Positions 16,353 to 23,755 of a stretch of 36,345 nt of DNA are shown here, one piece after another (the stretch's first letter is position 1; each line of letters starts with the position of its first letter). Under the pieces are notes generated by a model, which saw only the letters and a program-made list of their open reading frames with translations, was not told where the DNA came from and made no database searches. The translations under genes were made by a program, and so were the position numbers. The stretch is taken from contig NZ_MUMF01000263.1 of NCBI RefSeq assembly GCF_002155905.1, positions 10,937-47,281 on the forward strand. The letters are read 5' to 3'. Source of the DNA: Streptomyces tricolor (lineage in GTDB: Bacteria > Actinomycetota > Actinomycetes > Streptomycetales > Streptomycetaceae).

Positions 16353-17517
16353 GACCCGACCGCCGCGGTATGCGTTGAGCGGGGCCGGCAAGCGGGCCTG
16401 GAAGACGTACCTTCCTCTGTTCGGGCCTGACGCGTACGCTCCGGGCATCGGCACCCTCGTCGCGGTGGCCGACGACACCCCGGAGCAACTCGCCGCGGTG
16501 ACGGCCCGGTGGAACGTCCCGGCGTTCGGCGGCGACATCCGGCCGCTGCTCGACGAAGTCCGGCCGGACGTTCTGATCGTCACGGCGCCGGACCATGTGC
16601 ACGCCGAGCAGATCCAAGCCGCCCTGAGTGCCGGGGTGGATGTGTTGACGGAAAAGCCCATGACGGTGTCGGCGGCTCAGGCGGCTGCTGTGGTGGCTGC
16701 GGAGCGCCGTTCCCCCGCCTCGCTACGCGTCGCACACAACATGCGCTATCTCAACCTCCATCAGACGGTCAAACGTCTGCTGGACCAGGGGGCGATCGGG
16801 CAGCCCGTCCAGGCACATCTCGCCTACCGGCTCCGCCCCGGGCACGGACGCAGCTACTTCCTGCGCTGGCACCGCCGGGCGGCGGCGTCCGGCGGTCTGC
16901 AGATCACCAAGAGCTGCCATCACTTCGACTTGCTCAACTGGTGGCTGGGCGACCGGCCGCAGGAGGTGACCGGATGGACCCGGCGCGTCCACTACAGTCC
17001 CGACACGCCCGCCGAGGACAGGCGGATTCCGGCCGACGCGGACATCGACGACGTGCTGGCGGCAGTCATCCGCTACAGCGGCGGAGCGGTGGCTCACTAC
17101 TCCCTGTCCGCCCGCTCGCCCTGGGAGGGGTACACGCTGACCGTGCTGGGCACGGAAGGCGAGCTGACCACCCGGTACGAAGTGGCGCCGCCCGACGGGA
17201 CACCGCCGGCCGAGCGGTACGCCGTCGAGGTGAGCCCGCTCGGCGGAGCGCCGCACACCCACAGGATCCCCGTGGAGAGCGGCACACACTCCGGCGCCGA
17301 CGCCCGAATGATCGACGCGGTGCTGCGGCACGCAACCCCGCAGCGGGCGAGTCAGGCGGCGACCGCCGTCGACGGCGCCTACGCGGTGGCCGTCGGTGAG
17401 GCACTGACCCGCTCGGCCGCAGACGGCACGGTGGTCGCCGTCGACGAACTGCTCCCAGGAGTGCGCACCTGCGCCCACGCCGGGCCGGCGTGGGCCACGA
17501 CAGGAAAGGAGAGCTGA
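16345..17517 (+). CDS. Gfo/Idh/MocA-family oxidoreductase (first copy)
   Basis: A 390-residue NAD(P)-dependent sugar or cyclitol dehydrogenase. The N-terminal Rossmann fold begins ALSGAGKRAWKTYLPLFG, the catalytic lysine lies in the EKP motif (VLTEKPMTVSAAQAA), and the active-site histidine region is GGLQITKSCHHFDLLNWWLG. Residues past 120 form the usual alpha/beta sheet domain. Relatives include inositol 2-dehydrogenase (IolG), UDP-HexNAcA 3-dehydrogenase (WlbA/WbpB) and glucose-fructose oxidoreductase. The closest role cannot be decided from sequence. The ATG follows AAGGAGAGG with a 9-base spacer and overlaps the NagA-like end by 8 bases. The stop abuts the ATG of the IolB-like gene. Confidence 0.88.
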   Translation: MAETRPPRYALSGAGKRAWKTYLPLFGPDAYAPGIGTLVAVADDTPEQLAAVTARWNVPAFGGDIRPLLDEVRPDVLIVTAPDHVHAEQIQAALSAGVDVLTEKPMTVSAAQAAAVVAAERRSPASLRVAHNMRYLNLHQTVKRLLDQGAIGQPVQAHLAYRLRPGHGRSYFLRWHRRAAASGGLQITKSCHHFDLLNWWLGDRPQEVTGWTRRVHYSPDTPAEDRRIPADADIDDVLAAVIRYSGGAVAHYSLSARSPWEGYTLTVLGTEGELTTRYEVAPPDGTPPAERYAVEVSPLGGAPHTHRIPVESGTHSGADARMIDAVLRHATPQRASQAATAVDGAYAVAVGEALTRSAADGTVVAVDELLPGVRTCAHAGPAWATTGKES

Positions 17518-18264
17518 ATGGATGCCGCCGGTTTACCGGTCACCCTCAACGTCGGTGAACTCGCTCCCGGGCAGTCGCGGACGTTTCGCCCGACGGATGA
17601 GGAAGCAGTCGTCGTGCTCCTCGGCGGGCGCTGCGACGTCCGCTTCGACGGCGGACCCCACTGGGAGCAGCTGGGCGAGCGCGCGGATGTGTTCAACGGC
17701 CGGGCCACCGCCCTCTACGCACCGGCCGGCAGGGGATGGCGAATGACCGCGGGGCCGGGCGGCGTACGCTTCGCCCTGGCGGCGGCCCCGGCCTCGACCC
17801 CCTACGAGCCCTACGTCGTACGGCCCGACCAGGTCCGCTCCGAACGGCGCGGCACCGGAGTCTGGAGCCGTGAGGTCCATGACATCGTCGGACCGGACCA
17901 GCCGTCGGGCAGCCTCCTCGTGGGGGAGACCTTCAGCGCCGAAGGCGTGTGGTCGAGTTATCCGCCGCACAAGCACGACGCCCACGACCCCCCGCGCGAG
18001 AGCCATCAGCAAGAAGCGTTCCATGTGCGGGTCGACCCACCCTCGGGGTTCGGGATCTTCCTCCACTATCCGTCCACCGAGGACCCTCGGCAGGCTCAGG
18101 TCGTACACGACGGGGACACCGTCACCGTCCGGGAGGGATACCACAGCTTCGTCGCCGCCGCCGGACACCGCTTCTACTATCTGTGGGCGCTGGCCGGCAC
18201 CGAACGCGAGCTGCACTTCCGTACCGACCCTCGCCATACCTGGCTGCTGGACGGTGCCACGTGA
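17518..18264 (+). CDS. IolB/KduI-family sugar-acid isomerase
   Basis: A 248-residue bicupin of the IolB (5-deoxy-D-glucuronate isomerase) family, which converts an aldose acid to a ketose acid in inositol catabolism. The IolB signature WSSYPPHKHD (145-154) contains metal-ligand histidines, and EAFHVRVDPPSGFGI matches the second conserved block (EE-YYHR--P-QGFG). It is slightly shorter than typical IolB (about 270). The start ATG touches the previous stop, and codon 6 (17533-17535) is TTA. No complete inositol operon is nearby, so this is probably a repurposed isomerase acting on a sugar or uronic acid made by the cluster. Confidence 0.87.
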   Translation: MDAAGLPVTLNVGELAPGQSRTFRPTDEEAVVVLLGGRCDVRFDGGPHWEQLGERADVFNGRATALYAPAGRGWRMTAGPGGVRFALAAAPASTPYEPYVVRPDQVRSERRGTGVWSREVHDIVGPDQPSGSLLVGETFSAEGVWSSYPPHKHDAHDPPRESHQQEAFHVRVDPPSGFGIFLHYPSTEDPRQAQVVHDGDTVTVREGYHSFVAAAGHRFYYLWALAGTERELHFRTDPRHTWLLDGAT

Positions 18265-19316
18265 CCGGGACCGCCGCGCCCAGCCTGCCCAGCCGGATGC
18301 GGGCGGCTGTGTGGCGGGGCCCGGGCCGACCGCTGACCGTCGAAGAGCTGCCCACCCCCCGGGTGGAGGAGCCCGGGGACGTGGTGATCCGGGTGCGAGC
18401 GGCCATGTTCGGCGCCGCCCTCGTCCGGGCCGTCACCGTCGGGCACCCGCGCCTGTCTCCGCCGGCCGTACTGGGCACCCTGGTCGTCGGCGACGTCGTC
18501 GAGACCGGTGCCGCTGTGCAGCACCTCAAGCCCGGGCAGCGCGTCACTCTCGACCCGCACCCGCCGTGCGGACACTGCGACAACTGCCGCGACGGGCTCC
18601 AGGCCCTGTGCAGCACAAAGATCAGCATCTCGCCCGGTGCCCACGCCGAGTACGTAAGGATCCGCCCACCCGTCGCCACACACGCGAGGCCGGTCCCGCC
18701 GGGGGTGTCCGCCGGAGAGGCCCTGCTCACCGAGATCGTGGCCTGCGTGCTGGACGCCACCCACACCGCCGGCATCGGCCCCGGCCAGGACGTGCTGGTC
18801 ATCGGCTGCGGGCCAGTTGGACTCATCCAGGTGCAACTGGCCCGGTTGCGGGGTGCACAGCGGGTGTTCTGCAGCGTCAACCATCCCGGCCGGCGCCACC
18901 TCGTCCATCAGGCAGGCGGCATACCCGTGGCCGCCGAGGACCTGTCCGCCGAGCACATGGCCGTCCTCACAGCCGGGCGCGGCCCGCACGTCGTGGTCGA
19001 GGCGGTCGGCAGCGCCGCGACCTACGCCAGCGCCTTCGAGGTCGTGCGGGACGGAGGAACCGTGGTGGGGTTCGGCGGCTGCCCGTCAGGCACCACCATC
19101 CCCCTCGACCTGAACGCCGTCCACTACCGCCGTATCCGCTTCGTCGGCAGCTACCACTACGCGCCCGGTGTGTTCGAGGAGGCGGCCCGCCTGCTGGAGA
19201 CCGGCCAGATCGATCTGAAGTCCCTTCTCACCCACCGAATCCCGCTCGACCGCATCGCGGACGCGGTGGCGACAGCCCGCCGCCCCGACTGCCTGGTGCC
19301 GGTCGTCGAACCCTGA
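18261..19316 (+). CDS. Medium-chain alcohol dehydrogenase fold, catalytic zinc site missing
   Basis: A 351-residue MDR protein. The structural zinc cluster is intact (C103-x2-C106-x2-C109-x7-C117 in PPCGHCDNCRDGLQALC), and the Rossmann motif is VIGCGPVGLIQVQLA. The catalytic zinc ligands are not seen: the usual CGxD near residue 50 is AAMFGAALVRA, and the GHE motif is LGTLVVGDVV. A classical alcohol oxidation is therefore doubtful; a zinc-independent reduction, epimerisation or structural role is possible. GTG 18261 overlaps the IolB-like stop by 4 bases. It is followed by a second zinc-less MDR gene. Good confidence in the family, low in the reaction. Confidence 0.86.
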   Translation: MTGTAAPSLPSRMRAAVWRGPGRPLTVEELPTPRVEEPGDVVIRVRAAMFGAALVRAVTVGHPRLSPPAVLGTLVVGDVVETGAAVQHLKPGQRVTLDPHPPCGHCDNCRDGLQALCSTKISISPGAHAEYVRIRPPVATHARPVPPGVSAGEALLTEIVACVLDATHTAGIGPGQDVLVIGCGPVGLIQVQLARLRGAQRVFCSVNHPGRRHLVHQAGGIPVAAEDLSAEHMAVLTAGRGPHVVVEAVGSAATYASAFEVVRDGGTVVGFGGCPSGTTIPLDLNAVHYRRIRFVGSYHYAPGVFEEAARLLETGQIDLKSLLTHRIPLDRIADAVATARRPDCLVPVVEP

Positions 19317-19333
19317 AAGGACCGATCCCCGCC

Positions 19334-20353
19334 ATGCACAGCACGCGTGTACTGTTCACCGAGCCAGGACGTGCGGAACTCCGCCGCGAGGTACTGCCGG
19401 AACTCTCCGGCGACGACCTGCTCGTGCGCACCCGGGTGTCCCTGGTCAGCACAGGCACCGAACGCAACTGCTTCCTCGGCCAGTTCGAACGGCCCTCGCA
19501 CTGGGCCTCCTGGGTCCGCTACCCCTTCGCACCCGGCTACAGCGCCGTCGGAGAGGTCGTCGCCACCGGCCCCACGGCCGCCCGCCACCGGCCGGGCGAC
19601 CGCGTGGTGCTCCGCCGCTCGCACCAGAGCCACGCGGTGGTGTCCGAGGGCTCCGTGTACCCGGTACCGGACGAGATCAGCGATGAAGCGGCGGCATGGT
19701 TCGCGCTGTCCGCCATCGCCCAGCACGCCGTCCGGCGCACGGGCGCGCTCTTCGGCCAGCCCGTCGCGGTCGCCGGCCTCGGCCCGCTGGGCCAGCTCGT
19801 CCTGCAGTACGCGGCCGTCGCCGGCGCCAGTGAACTCTTCGCCGTAGCCCGCGGCGAAGCACGGCTGAGCGCCGCGGCGCAGCATGGTGCCACCACCGTA
19901 CTGGCAGGCGGAATCGCCACACACATCCCCACGATCACCAACCTCACGGGTGACGAAGGGGTCGGCGTCGCTTACGACGTGACCGGTGCCCCCGACGCTC
20001 TGGCCGGCTTGGCCGGGCTCACCCGCGAGACCGGCACGCTCGTCCTCGTCGGTGACACCGCCTGGCCGGGACAGCAGTTGTTCGGCGGCGCGGTGCTGCG
20101 CCGGGCCCAGACGGTCATCGGTGTCCACGACAGTGACATCCCTCGCGCCCCGGTCGGACGCCACCTGCGCGGAACCTTCGCGGAGAACGTGAAGCTGTTC
20201 TTCCACCTGCTCTCGCACGAGCGCATGAGGGTGGAGGACCTGGTCACCCACACCTTCGCCGCGGACGAGGCCGAGGCCGCCTACAAGCTCATCGCCGCCC
20301 CGGACAACGACGCCATCGGCGTCCTGCTGGACTGGCGCAAGCTCGACCTCTGA
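19334..20353 (+). CDS. Zinc-less medium-chain dehydrogenase (BchC-like STGTE type)
   Basis: A 339-residue MDR protein without either zinc site. STGTE (residues 39-43) replaces the catalytic Cys motif and APGYSAVGEVVATG replaces GHE, the pattern seen in BchC and bi-domain sugar oxidoreductases that accompany Gfo/Idh partners. The Rossmann fold starts VAVAGLGPLGQLVLQYAA. In bi-domain oxidoreductases this MDR unit is fused to a Gfo/Idh unit; here a separate Gfo/Idh gene follows 69 bases later, so the two may act as a complex. AAAGGA lies 12 bases before ATG 19334. The reaction is probably NAD(P)-dependent redox of a sugar carbon; the substrate is unknown. Confidence 0.85.
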   Translation: MHSTRVLFTEPGRAELRREVLPELSGDDLLVRTRVSLVSTGTERNCFLGQFERPSHWASWVRYPFAPGYSAVGEVVATGPTAARHRPGDRVVLRRSHQSHAVVSEGSVYPVPDEISDEAAAWFALSAIAQHAVRRTGALFGQPVAVAGLGPLGQLVLQYAAVAGASELFAVARGEARLSAAAQHGATTVLAGGIATHIPTITNLTGDEGVGVAYDVTGAPDALAGLAGLTRETGTLVLVGDTAWPGQQLFGGAVLRRAQTVIGVHDSDIPRAPVGRHLRGTFAENVKLFFHLLSHERMRVEDLVTHTFAADEAEAAYKLIAAPDNDAIGVLLDWRKLDL

Positions 20354-20399
20354 ATCCCCGCCCTCACCCTCACACCCACTTCCCTCCCGGCCCTTGTCC
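20354..20399 (+). other. Second pyrimidine-rich intercistronic leader
   Basis: 37 of 46 bases are pyrimidines. It is followed by GGGGAGAAAGGAAG, the SD of the second Gfo/Idh gene. Like the tract at 11741, it precedes a gene with a TTA codon. Confidence 0.55.
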
Positions 20400-20422
20400 A
20401 GGGGAGAAAGGAAGAACCGATC

Positions 20423-21481
20423 ATGACTGTACGTGTTGGCTTCGTCGGTGTCGGCTACATCGCCAAGGAGCACCTCAAACGAGTACTGACCGATCCCGAG
20501 GCGAGGGTCGTGGCGCTGTGCGACACCGAGCCGAGCGCCGCGGAGGCCACCCGCGCGAGCGTGCTGGACAAGCTCAAGGGAACGGCGCGGGACGACCTCC
20601 TGGCATCCTTCGCCCAGGCCCCGGTCCACACGAACCCCGTCCGCATGTTCCAGCAGGAGAGCCTGGACGCGGTGTTCCTGTGCTTACCGCCCTTCGCCCA
20701 CGGTGACGTGGAGTTCGCGGCCATCGAGGCCGGCATTCCCTTCCTGGTGGAAAAGCCCGTGGCCCTCGACCTGCCACTGGCCCAGAAGATCTCGAGCGCG
20801 CTGCACGCCAGGGGACTGATCGGGGCCGCCGGCTATCAGAGCAGGTACTCGCGGATCGTCCCGTTCGTCCGTGAGACCCTGGGAGACCGGACGATCGCCA
20901 TGACCCTCGCCCACCGCTTCACCAAGCTGCCGCCCCGGGAGTGGTATCGGCATCAGAGCCGCTCCGGCGGACAGGTCGTGGAGATGGCCACCCACCAGGT
21001 CGACCTGCTGAGGCATGTGGTGTCCGAGATCTCCACCGTGTACGTCTCCGGTGGCCGCCGCATCGCCACCCATGACCCGTCGGAGATCTTCGATGTCTCC
21101 GTGGCCAGCCTCACATACGACAACGGCGCAGTCGGCAGCCTGGTGACCAACATGGTGTCCGGCCACGGCAATCCCGCTTACGCCCGCGGGATTCACGTCA
21201 TCGCCGACGGGCTGACCCTCTCCGTACTCGGGCATGAGGGCGAGTCGCGCACCATCGAGGTGGTGACCGCCGAGGGCCGGCAGGAACACACCTTCGACGA
21301 TGACTCGATGGCCGCGCAGGACCGGGCCTTTGTCCGCGCCGTCCGGGACGGACGCCCGGAACTGGTGCTCGCGCCCTACGAGGAGGCGGTGCGCACCCTT
21401 GCGGTCACCCTCGCGCACCAGCAGTCCGCCGAGACCGGCCGGCCCGTGCAGGTGAGCACGCTGCTGGGCCACACCGCCTGA
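20423..21481 (+). CDS. Gfo/Idh/MocA-family oxidoreductase (second copy)
   Basis: A 352-residue NAD(P)-dependent dehydrogenase. It has the Rossmann motif VGFVGVGYIAKEHLKR, FLCLPPFAH, the EKP motif in FLVEKPVALDLPLAQK with the catalytic Lys, and the active-site block GGQVVEMATHQVDLLRHV. It is only distantly similar to the first Gfo/Idh protein of the cluster, so it is unlikely to be a recent duplicate. ATG 20423 has a strong SD (GGAGAAAGGAAG). Codon 88 (20684-20686, in FLCLPP) is TTA. It probably pairs with the STGTE-type MDR protein upstream or the TIM-barrel isomerase downstream. Confidence 0.88.
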   Translation: MTVRVGFVGVGYIAKEHLKRVLTDPEARVVALCDTEPSAAEATRASVLDKLKGTARDDLLASFAQAPVHTNPVRMFQQESLDAVFLCLPPFAHGDVEFAAIEAGIPFLVEKPVALDLPLAQKISSALHARGLIGAAGYQSRYSRIVPFVRETLGDRTIAMTLAHRFTKLPPREWYRHQSRSGGQVVEMATHQVDLLRHVVSEISTVYVSGGRRIATHDPSEIFDVSVASLTYDNGAVGSLVTNMVSGHGNPAYARGIHVIADGLTLSVLGHEGESRTIEVVTAEGRQEHTFDDDSMAAQDRAFVRAVRDGRPELVLAPYEEAVRTLAVTLAHQQSAETGRPVQVSTLLGHTA

Positions 21482-21516
21482 CCCCCGTCATGCCCACCAC
21501 ACCGGAAGGACTCCGC

Positions 21517-22293
21517 ATGCTGCTGGGAGCCGGCACGGACACCATCACCGACGACTACACCCTGGAACAGAAGTTCGCCGAATTCCGGCGCCTGAACCTC
21601 GACTTCGTCGAAGTCCCCCTGCGCAGCACCGACGCCACCGCCCAGGCTGAGACGTTCCGCACGCTGGCTGCGGCGCACGGACTCCCCATCGCCTCCGCCG
21701 TGATCGCGGAATTCGTACGACTGCCCGACATGCCCGAAGCCGAGCGCGCCGACGCCGTGCGCAGGATCGCCGACACAGCCCTGACCGCCGTGGACCTGGG
21801 CTGCGACCTGGTGCTGATCCCCGTACGGGTCAAGCCGGAGGAACCCGAGCGCGCCGAGAGCTACGCCGAGGGGTACGCCGAACTGCTGACGGCGACGAAA
21901 CAGCACGGCACCGTGATCGCGGCGGAATTCGTCGGCGGCGCACGGCCGGCCGACGCAGCGAACCTGGTCAGGGTCGTGGACGACCCCAGGGCGCGGCTGT
22001 TCTTCGACGTCGGGAACTGCCTCTACGCGGGTGCGGATCCCGTGTCCGATCTGCGGACCCTGCTGCCTCTCGTCGCGCAGGTCCACCTCAAGGGGGGCCC
22101 GGACACCCCGCTCGCCGCGATGCCGTTGCGCGAGCTGCACGAGGTGGTGCGCTCGGGAGGCTTCCAGGGGCGCTGTGCCCTGGAGATCGAGTCGCCCAAG
22201 GGCCGCCAAAGCCTGCGGGACGCGGTGTCCGTACTGCGCATGTACGGCCTCTGGACGCCCGCGCACGAGGGGAACACCACGCATGCCGGGTAA
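21517..22293 (+). CDS. Xylose-isomerase-like TIM barrel (IolE/IolI/hydroxypyruvate isomerase type)
   Basis: A 258-residue member of the AP-endonuclease-2 superfamily, which includes inosose dehydratase IolE, inosose isomerase IolI and sugar 3-epimerases. Metal-binding positions of the family can be placed in TVIAAEFVGG (Glu), LFFDVGNCLYAG (Asp), QVHLKGG (His) and ALEIESPKG (Glu). The enzyme should perform a metal-assisted isomerisation, epimerisation or dehydration of a ketosugar or inosose. ATG 21517 is preferred because GGAAGGA lies 6 bases upstream; the ATG at 21490 has no SD. It overlaps the next gene by 11 bases. Confidence 0.83.
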   Translation: MLLGAGTDTITDDYTLEQKFAEFRRLNLDFVEVPLRSTDATAQAETFRTLAAAHGLPIASAVIAEFVRLPDMPEAERADAVRRIADTALTAVDLGCDLVLIPVRVKPEEPERAESYAEGYAELLTATKQHGTVIAAEFVGGARPADAANLVRVVDDPRARLFFDVGNCLYAGADPVSDLRTLLPLVAQVHLKGGPDTPLAAMPLRELHEVVRSGGFQGRCALEIESPKGRQSLRDAVSVLRMYGLWTPAHEGNTTHAG

Positions 22294-23701
22294 GGCCCAG
22301 GTCTTCCTCACCTTCGACGTGGAGGACCCCGTCACCCCTGCCAGCGACGACGCAGTGGTGTGGCTGGCCGAACTCCTGCGGGACAAGGGCGTGAGCGCGG
22401 CCTTCTTCATCACCGGCGACAAGGCCCGTGCCCTGGTGCGACGACAGCGGCTGGACGTCTTCGAGGCGCTGCGCAGCCATGACATCGGCTACCACACCAA
22501 CCACCATTCGACCCATCCGACCATCGCCGAATACCTGGAACCGTGCGGCTGGGCGGACGGCGTCGCCGAGGTCGCGCGCCGCGAACGCTCAGGAGCGGAC
22601 CTGATCCGGGACCTGTCCGGCAGGCAGCTGTGCGGCTTCGCCACCGCCGGCACTTCCTGGGGACCGCAGGTACCCGGCGCGCTCGCCGAGCTGGACATCC
22701 CCGCCCACGTCCATTCGTTCAGCAGGACCGGTGGCGGCCACAATCCGCACTGGTACGCGGGGGCCCTGTGTTTCGCCCGCTCCGAAGCGACAGGGCCCGT
22801 GGAGGACGACCTCCAGGACCCGGCCCGCTTCACCGACCTGATCGGCCGGCTGCCGCAGACCATCCGGCGCGCGGCGCAGTCCGAGGACCGCATCCTGCAC
22901 CTCTATATCGGCCATCCCACCATGTTCGTGAATCAGGAGTTCTGGGACGGCCTGAACTACGCGTCCGGACGCAATCCCGACCCGGGCTCGGCCCTTGTCG
23001 CCCCACCACCACGGCCAAGCGCCGACACCCGAACCATGCTGGACCGACTGGCTCGATTCATCGACGCTGTTCGAGCCTCCCCGGAGGCGGAGTTCGTCGC
23101 CTTCAGCGATCTCGTGGCCGCCCGGCGGATCACGCCTGTCTTCTCCGAAGGCTGGTTCGCCACAGCGCTGGCGGAAGCCGCGGGACCGAACATCGGCACG
23201 ACGTCGCGCTTGGTCTCCCCAGCGCAGTTGCTGCACGCCCTCTGCCGCGGAATTCAGGGCGAGGACATCGACCGCGCAGGACCGGGAGGTGAGGTCCTGG
23301 GGCCGGTGGAGCGGCCGCGATCCGCGGAACAGCCGGGCCACCCCGTCCGGCTGGACGACAAGCAGCTGCGCGAAGTGGCCGACTCCGTCTGCCGGACTGT
23401 GGCCGCCACCGGCGCGCTGCCGGCACTGGCCCGGACCGACGGCATCGCGGTGCCCGCGGCCACGTTGTACTCCTCACTGCTCGATCTCGTCGCACGGGAC
23501 CCTGCTGAGGGGTTGCGCTCCCTGCCGGGCACGGTGCCGCTCTCGACACGAGCCGAACTCCCGCCGGTCGCGGACGAGATCAGTGAACACTACAACCGAA
23601 GGGTGCGGCGCTGGATGCACCGACCGGACCTGGACGTGACGGAACTGACCCGTCTCACCCGCGCCCAGACCTGGTCGCTGCGGGCTGCGGCAGCCGCCTG
23701 A
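22283..23701 (+). CDS. NodB-like polysaccharide deacetylase family with long C-terminal extension
   Basis: A 472-residue protein. The N-terminal 280 residues look like a NodB/CE4 domain: motif 1 is FLTFDVEDPVTP, with the metal Asp in TFD, and motif 2 is HTNHHSTHPTI, where H74-x3-H78 can supply the metal His pair. GFATAGTSWGPQ and LHLYIGHPTMF fit later strands. The following 190 residues (from about 283) match nothing I know and appear helical. There is no signal peptide or membrane segment, so unlike cell-wall deacetylases it should be cytosolic and could remove N-acetyl groups from a small glycoside. ATG 22283 lies inside the preceding gene's end. Confidence 0.78.
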   Translation: MPGKAQVFLTFDVEDPVTPASDDAVVWLAELLRDKGVSAAFFITGDKARALVRRQRLDVFEALRSHDIGYHTNHHSTHPTIAEYLEPCGWADGVAEVARRERSGADLIRDLSGRQLCGFATAGTSWGPQVPGALAELDIPAHVHSFSRTGGGHNPHWYAGALCFARSEATGPVEDDLQDPARFTDLIGRLPQTIRRAAQSEDRILHLYIGHPTMFVNQEFWDGLNYASGRNPDPGSALVAPPPRPSADTRTMLDRLARFIDAVRASPEAEFVAFSDLVAARRITPVFSEGWFATALAEAAGPNIGTTSRLVSPAQLLHALCRGIQGEDIDRAGPGGEVLGPVERPRSAEQPGHPVRLDDKQLREVADSVCRTVAATGALPALARTDGIAVPAATLYSSLLDLVARDPAEGLRSLPGTVPLSTRAELPPVADEISEHYNRRVRRWMHRPDLDVTELTRLTRAQTWSLRAAAAA

Positions 23702-23755
23702 ACCGCTCCCGACCTCTCCTCCAACGCTCCGGCGAATGAAGAAAGTGACCACGAG

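Noticed and set aside
19157..20629. Long minus-strand open frame (490 codons)
   Set aside because: It is antisense to the two MDR genes and the second Gfo/Idh gene and has no family motif.
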